This document shows positions 6,692 through 10,265 of a DNA stretch of 10,265 bases, one piece after another. Source of the stretch: an uncultured Spirochaetales bacterium (GTDB lineage: Bacteria > Spirochaetota > Spirochaetia > Treponematales > Treponemataceae). The notes below the pieces were generated by a model. It saw only the letters and a program-made list of their open reading frames with translations, ran no database searches and was not told where the DNA came from. Location: contig CAMGSV010000080.1 in the NCBI GenBank assembly GCA_946061495.1, positions 1 through 10,265 of the forward strand. Reading direction: 5' to 3'. How positions within the stretch are numbered: the first letter of the stretch is position 1; every line of letters begins with the position of its first letter. Position numbers and translations under genes: made by a program.

Positions 6692-6711
6692 CATGGCTTC
6701 ACTAAGCCATG
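6692..6711. other. Perfect 8-bp hairpin in the 3' region of the HU-like gene
   Basis: CATGGCTT (6692-6699) and AAGCCATG (6704-6711) pair fully around a 4-base loop. There is no T-run on either strand. In the HU-like message it would sit between the stop codon and the terminator, where it could protect the 3' end or be an operator; the role is not readable. Confidence 0.4.
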
Positions 6712-6775
6712 ATACATAAAGAAAAATGTCCTCGGTTGTCTTGCGAGTTAGTCCAGGTGTTTCACTGTTGGATGA

Positions 6776-7150
6776 CTATCGCTTGGTAAAAGACACGTTG
6801 GAAAGCTCTTGCTTGAGCCTGGTGCTGGGTCTGAAAAGAACCCGCACGTTGTTGATGTCGCTGGCGGTAACCTTTTCCTTCTGGTCCTGACCGGTGGCGC
6901 TGAAGGACAGCTTGAGGATTCCAAAATCTCCCAATCTGACCGGATGGCCGTCTATCAGGTAGTCTGGCAGCTCACTTAAAAAGCTCTCCAGCACTGCGGT
7001 TACATCAGCTGGGGTTAATGTACAACTCTTGGCAATCTTCTCGGAAAGCCTGCGAATTGTAATCTCCTGGTTCCACTCCGGCTTGGGGTAGAACTTTGCG
7101 TCGGCTCCACGGTTCAGTGGATTCTGCCTTGATACGATTGAATATTGCAT
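6776..7150 (-). CDS. HU/IHF-related DNA-binding protein (HU_rel-like)
   Basis: The 124-residue basic protein ends ...FTKR at TAG (6778-6776) and starts at an ATG with AGGAGA (7161-7156) 5 bases upstream. Residues about 30-105 show the HU/IHF fold: TIRRLSEKIAKSCTLTPADVTAVLESFLSELPDYL as the dimer helices, VRLGDFGILKLSFSA (71-85) with the conserved Gly-Asp-Phe-Gly turn, then a beta-arm region and VRVLFRP (102-108), which corresponds to the conserved arm end in HU. The extra N-terminal segment (MQYSIVSRQNPLNRGADAKFYPKP) and Cys53 in SCTLTPADV resemble the HU-related group of about 120-170 residues that I know mainly from Bacteroidota (TIGR01201-like), not the housekeeping 90-residue HU. It would bend or coat DNA in the nucleoid. 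It has its own promoter and terminator and is divergent from the helicase gene. Confidence 0.85.
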   Translation of the reverse strand: MQYSIVSRQNPLNRGADAKFYPKPEWNQEITIRRLSEKIAKSCTLTPADVTAVLESFLSELPDYLIDGHPVRLGDFGILKLSFSATGQDQKEKVTASDINNVRVLFRPSTRLKQELSNVSFTKR

Positions 7151-7191
7151 CGTATTCTCCTGTGTTCATGTACGGGGTTGAATCCCCCCTC

Positions 7192-7217
7192 AAAAAATTT
7201 GTCTGACTTATAGACAA
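7192..7217 (-). promoter_or_regulatory. Small hairpin with T6 in the HU-like gene leader; possible attenuator
   Basis: In minus-strand sense TTGTCT (7217-7212) pairs with AGACAA (7204-7199) around a 7-base loop, followed by one A and six T (7197-7192). The stem is AT-rich and short, so it would be a weak terminator. It lies between the proposed promoter and the ribosome site of the HU-like gene, in a leader of about 125 bases that also holds the palindrome CCTTGCAAGG. Confidence 0.3.
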
Positions 7218-7256
7218 GTCCTCCCTTGCAAGGTATTTTGGTTTTTGGAAAGAAGG

Positions 7257-7286
7257 CTGACAGCCCTCCTACGATCGTACTATAAA
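7257..7286 (+). promoter_or_regulatory. Candidate promoter toward the helicase gene
   Basis: CTGACA (7257-7262), an 18-base spacer and TATAAA (7281-7286): five of six matches in each box. Transcription would start near 7293 and give an untranslated leader of about 260 bases before the helicase ATG. The spacer overlaps the inverted repeat 7263-7298. Confidence 0.45.
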
Positions 7287-7298
7287 GATACGGAGGGC
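7263..7298. repeat. Inverted repeat flanking a 10-bp palindrome, overlapping divergent promoters
   Basis: GCCCTCC (7263-7269) and GGAGGGC (7292-7298) are perfect inverted copies 22 bases apart. Directly inside the left arm lies the palindrome TACGATCGTA (7270-7279). The element covers the spacer and -10 region of the + promoter and part of the - promoter, the place where an operator would act on both genes. The HU-like protein or another regulator could be the ligand; this is inference. Confidence 0.5.
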
Positions 7299-7314
7299 GG
7301 CACGGAATCGTCAA
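7285..7314 (-). promoter_or_regulatory. Candidate promoter of the HU-like gene
   Basis: On the minus strand TTGACG (7314-7309), an 18-base spacer and TATCTT (7290-7285). The -35 matches 5 of 6 and the -10 4 of 6 consensus positions. It overlaps the opposing + candidate by the bases 7285-7286, so the two would compete for polymerase. Confidence 0.4.
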
Positions 7315-7516
7315 GTGGTTTGTGGAAGGAGCGGAGGTTTTTCTGCGGCTTTGCGGGTGTTCCGTGCGGGCTCTTTTCTTGGAAAGCAGTACCACTTGTA
7401 CGACTTGCAATAAAAAAACAAGTTAAAATGATTAGCAAAAAACTCTTCAAATTCTTATCCACAACGCTACCCCCTAAAAAATTCCCTATAGATTTCAGCA
7501 ATAATTGTCAGAAACA
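7287..7516. other. Non-coding gap between HU-like and helicase genes
   Basis: I see no convincing gene here. The left part to about 7410 is GC-rich like the rest of the window and the right part is AT-rich. CAAGTGGT (7312-7319) and ACCACTTG (7391-7398) are a perfect 8-bp inverted repeat enclosing 71 bases, so a transcript from the + promoter could close into a long hairpin-based structure. A run of seven A follows at 7412-7418. A structured leader or small RNA is possible but not shown. Confidence 0.35.
7455..7463 (+). promoter_or_regulatory. Perfect-consensus DnaA box (single copy)
   Basis: TTATCCACA is identical to the consensus DnaA box. It lies in an AT-rich stretch upstream of the helicase promoter. 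I find no second good copy nearby, so this is not evidence for an origin; it may be a DnaA-responsive site or chance. Confidence 0.4.
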
Positions 7517-7545
7517 TTGCTATTATATAGTAACGAATATATAAT
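7517..7545 (+). promoter_or_regulatory. Promoter directly ahead of the helicase start; possible leaderless message
   Basis: TTGCTA (7517-7522), a 17-base spacer and a perfect TATAAT (7540-7545). The usual start distance places transcription at or within a few bases of the ATG at 7552. No Shine-Dalgarno sequence precedes this ATG. An alternative pair, TTGTCA (7505-7510) with TATAGT (7526-7531) at 15 bases, would leave a leader of about 14 bases, still without a ribosome site. Confidence 0.55.
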
Positions 7546-7551
7546 GGACGC

Positions 7552-10265
7552 ATGGCTTTTTTTGATAAGATTTTTGGAAGGAGTGTTACTGGAGAGAAAT
7601 CTAATGTCTCTTCGGTAAAGACAGACTCTACGAAGCCAATTTTCGACTTGGTTGTTTTTCTGGAATCACTTCTTTCATCCGATGCATATATTGCGAGAAG
7701 CCAGTATCTCAAAAGGTTGGAGGCAGATAATAGGCTTGTTGTATATTTAAATCAGTTGAATAGGGATGGCCTTCTGAAAGATTTTTGTAAGAAGAATCGT
7801 ATTGAAATGAAAATCGTATTGTCGGTACTGGAGCAATGTGCCGCAATCAAGGATTTGGTTGACAACCATAATGCCAAATATATAGAAGAAAAGTTAAAAT
7901 CGGAAAAAAACTATCTTGATACGATACTGCATGAGGTGGATCCGGCGGTAATGCTTGACGATGACCAAAGAAAAGTCATTCTTACGGATGAGGATTATTG
8001 TCTTGTGATTGCTGGTGCAGGAGCTGGCAAGACAACTACTGTGGCAGCAAAGGTGAAGTACCTTGTAGAGAAGAAGGATGTAAAACCAGAGGAAATCCTT
8101 GTGGTGTCCTTTACCAACAAGGCTGTCGGTGAGCTGAAAGAAAAAATTCAGAAGCAATTGAAAATCAATTGTCCTATTACAACTTTTCATTCTACAGGCA
8201 ATGCTATTCTTCATAAAGAGAATGAGGAGAGGCTTAACATTGTTCAAAATGATAAGTTGTTTTTTGTGCTCGATGATTATTTTAAGGAGTCAATTTTAGA
8301 GAATGAAAAGACTGTTGATGATTTGATACAATTCTTTGCTTGCTATCTTGATGCACCTATGCTTGTGAAGAGTAAAAAAGAATTATTCAATAAGTTGAAT
8401 GGAGCAAATTTTACAACAATAAAGAGCGAAATCGGAGAATTCACGTTGGAGATTACTGACGAGCGCAGTAAGAAATATGTCACGATTCAGAACGAGGTAT
8501 TGCGCTCTCAAGAAGAAGTTCAGATTGCTAATTTTCTTTATCTCAATTCAATTGAATATGAATATGAGCCCCGCTATAAATTTAACATAGATGGTGCTAA
8601 GAAACCGTATACTCCTGATTTTATCATCCGCCAGGGTGGGAAGGAGGCATACATTGAACATTTTGGCATTACACAGACAGGAGAAAGCAGTCGGTATAAT
8701 GATGAGGAGCTGGTAAAGTATAAAAAAGCGGTGAAAGACAAGGTGGCGTTGCATAGGAAGCATGGAACCACCTTATTGTATACCTTCTCCCAATTCACTG
8801 ATGGAAAGTCCTTGATGGAGCATCTTCAAAATCAGTTGGAAAAGGCGGGCTTCATCTTGTATCCTCGTGACAATAAAGAGGTGATGAAGAAAATCTCAAA
8901 TCAAGACAGCAGTCGTTATTTAAGGAAATTTATCAATCTGGTTGAGCGATTTATTTCGAATTTCAAGACAAATGGATATACTGTAGAGCAGTTTGATGAG
9001 TGGCAGCTGAAAGTAGAAAACGTTCGGACAAAGATATTCTTGAGAATTTGTCGGCAATGTTTCCTTGAGTATGAGCAATATCTTAACAAGCACAATGCCG
9101 TTGATTTTTCTGATATGATAAACAAGTCTGCACGTCTTCTGTTGGAGTCAAAGGAGGTTAGCGAGCAGATTTCGTTCAAATATATCATAGTCGATGAGTA
9201 TCAGGATATTTCACGGCAAAGATTTGACTTGGTGGGGGCTCTGCACGATGTTACCGCTGCAAAAATAATTGCAGTGGGAGATGATTGGCAGTCAATTTAT
9301 GCTTTTAGCGGTTCTGACATAACGCTTTTTACAAGATTTTCAGAAATAATGGGATATGCTGAGCTTCTCAAGATTACGAAGACTTATCGTAATTCTCAAG
9401 AGGTCATTGATATTGCTGGTAATTTCATCCAAAAAAATACAGCGCAAATTCAAAAGACTTTAGTTTCACCCAAAACAATAAAGGATCCTGTCATCATTTT
9501 TACATACGACTCTCGGCCGAAAGGCCGAAAGGATGCTTTTGGGACTGGGGTGAAATATAATCTTGCCAAGGCTGTTGAGCAAGCTATAGATCAAATTGTG
9601 GAGTTCAACAAGCTGGAGAACAAGGATAGTAAAAAACAGGATATATTGCTTTTGGGTAGATTTAATTTCGATGCAAAGAATCTGGAATATTCCAGTTTGT
9701 TTGAATATAAGAATTATGGAAGTCAAGTGAAATGTCTAAAATACCCTGATTTAAAAATTACCTTTATGACCGCACATGCATCCAAGGGTTTGGGATATGA
9801 TAATGTAATCGTAATAAATGGCAAGAATGAGACATATGGATTTCCCTCAAAAATAGAAGACGATCCGATATTAAGTTATGTTGTGAAGCGGGATGATTCC
9901 ATAGATGCCGCAGAAGAAAGGCGACTTTTTTATGTGGCAATGACACGGACAAAAAACCGTGTCTATTTTGTTGCTCCCCAGGATAATCCATCGGAATTTC
10001 TTCTGGAGATTAAGCATGACTACAAGAATGTTTCCCTTAAAGGGAAATGGAATGATTCGCTCAAGGATACTACAACATTAAAAAGGGCTTGTCCCATCTG
10101 TGGCTATCCATTGAAACGGAAATATAAAAATGCGTATGGTCTTAATTTATGGATTTGTATGAATGATCCTGAAATTTGTGATTTTATGACAAATGAGATG
10201 CGGGCAGGAAAACTTTCAATCCAGAAATGTGACAAGTGTGATGGGTATTTAATCGCAAAGCCGAC
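7552..10265 (+). CDS. UvrD/Rep-family (helicase IV-like) DNA helicase with PD-(D/E)xK-like insertion and zinc fingers, 3' end outside window
   Basis: The frame is open for 904 codons from the ATG at 7552 to the window end; an in-frame TAA lies just upstream at 7531. About 130 N-terminal residues without a known motif precede the superfamily 1A core. The core motifs are the Q-motif LDDDQRKVIL (135-144), motif I AGAGAGKTT (154-162), Ia VVSFTNKA (184-191), TTFHSTG (210-216), motif II VDEYQD (547-552), III VGDDWQSIYAFSG (575-587), IV TYRN (611-614), V TAHASKGL (740-747) and VI EERRLFYVAMTR (788-799). Between TTFHSTG and motif II lies a long insert with YTPDF (353-357) and YIEHFGI (367-373), a PD-(D/E)xK-like pattern in which the usual Lys is replaced. 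The C terminus has Cys847/850/869/876 and Cys893/896, topoisomerase-type zinc fingers. The gene is clearly AT-richer than its neighbours. A 3'-to-5' DNA translocase in repair or defence is likely; the exact role is unknown. Confidence 0.9.
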   Translation, partial: MAFFDKIFGRSVTGEKSNVSSVKTDSTKPIFDLVVFLESLLSSDAYIARSQYLKRLEADNRLVVYLNQLNRDGLLKDFCKKNRIEMKIVLSVLEQCAAIKDLVDNHNAKYIEEKLKSEKNYLDTILHEVDPAVMLDDDQRKVILTDEDYCLVIAGAGAGKTTTVAAKVKYLVEKKDVKPEEILVVSFTNKAVGELKEKIQKQLKINCPITTFHSTGNAILHKENEERLNIVQNDKLFFVLDDYFKESILENEKTVDDLIQFFACYLDAPMLVKSKKELFNKLNGANFTTIKSEIGEFTLEITDERSKKYVTIQNEVLRSQEEVQIANFLYLNSIEYEYEPRYKFNIDGAKKPYTPDFIIRQGGKEAYIEHFGITQTGESSRYNDEELVKYKKAVKDKVALHRKHGTTLLYTFSQFTDGKSLMEHLQNQLEKAGFILYPRDNKEVMKKISNQDSSRYLRKFINLVERFISNFKTNGYTVEQFDEWQLKVENVRTKIFLRICRQCFLEYEQYLNKHNAVDFSDMINKSARLLLESKEVSEQISFKYIIVDEYQDISRQRFDLVGALHDVTAAKIIAVGDDWQSIYAFSGSDITLFTRFSEIMGYAELLKITKTYRNSQEVIDIAGNFIQKNTAQIQKTLVSPKTIKDPVIIFTYDSRPKGRKDAFGTGVKYNLAKAVEQAIDQIVEFNKLENKDSKKQDILLLGRFNFDAKNLEYSSLFEYKNYGSQVKCLKYPDLKITFMTAHASKGLGYDNVIVINGKNETYGFPSKIEDDPILSYVVKRDDSIDAAEERRLFYVAMTRTKNRVYFVAPQDNPSEFLLEIKHDYKNVSLKGKWNDSLKDTTTLKRACPICGYPLKRKYKNAYGLNLWICMNDPEICDFMTNEMRAGKLSIQKCDKCDGYLIAKP

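Noticed and set aside
7455..7463. Replication origin
   Set aside because: Only one DnaA box, with no cluster and no dnaA or dnaN gene in the window.
7245..7544. Possible + strand small gene of 99 codons starting with TTG
   Set aside because: Rare start, no good ribosome site, composition changes in mid-frame, and it spans the inverted repeats, the DnaA box and the helicase promoter.
7467..7712. Minus-strand small gene of 81 codons at the helicase start
   Set aside because: It is antisense to the helicase N terminus and promoter, with no ribosome site or recognisable motif.

Overview
The window looks like a bacterial chromosome segment with GC-rich genes (about 0-6.5 kb and the HU-like gene) that joins a clearly AT-richer gene at the right end. 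Secreted proteins starting with a signal followed by Gly-Gly-Lys, a spirochaete-like mix of an ABC uptake operon, a long phosphohexomutase and a ComEC-like secreted hydrolase make a Treponema-type spirochaete my best guess. This is inference from style, not from a marker gene, and I hold it loosely.

Left part (1-3146, + strand): the end of a valine-pyruvate type aminotransferase, a strong stem-loop with a T-rich tail, and a tight three-gene ABC import operon (periplasmic binding protein, permease, ATPase) of the NitT/TauT/thiamine-precursor class. The permease and ATPase genes overlap by 4 bases. The substrate cannot be read from the sequence.

Middle (3183-5306, - strand): a long phosphoglucomutase/phosphomannomutase-family gene with its own promoter, and upstream of it an independent tRNA-Val(CAC) gene with a near-consensus promoter and a classic terminator. 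A ComEC-like metallo-beta-lactamase-fold protein with an N-terminal export signal and a C-terminal Cys-rich zinc-type domain follows on the + strand (5406-6473).

Right part: 6474-6775 is non-coding and holds five copies of a 15-bp palindrome spaced every 21-22 bp (6489-6590), followed by a minus-strand terminator for the HU-related DNA-binding protein gene (6776-7150, - strand). The 400-bp gap 7151-7551 carries divergent candidate promoters that overlap on an inverted repeat, a perfect DnaA-box match, and a promoter whose -10 box sits so close to the next ATG that the message may be leaderless. From 7552 to the window end runs an AT-rich, open-ended UvrD/Rep-type (helicase IV-like) helicase gene with a PD-(D/E)xK-like insertion and C-terminal zinc fingers; its stop codon is outside the window. 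The base composition change suggests that this gene was acquired, and it may mark the edge of an accessory or defence region to the right.
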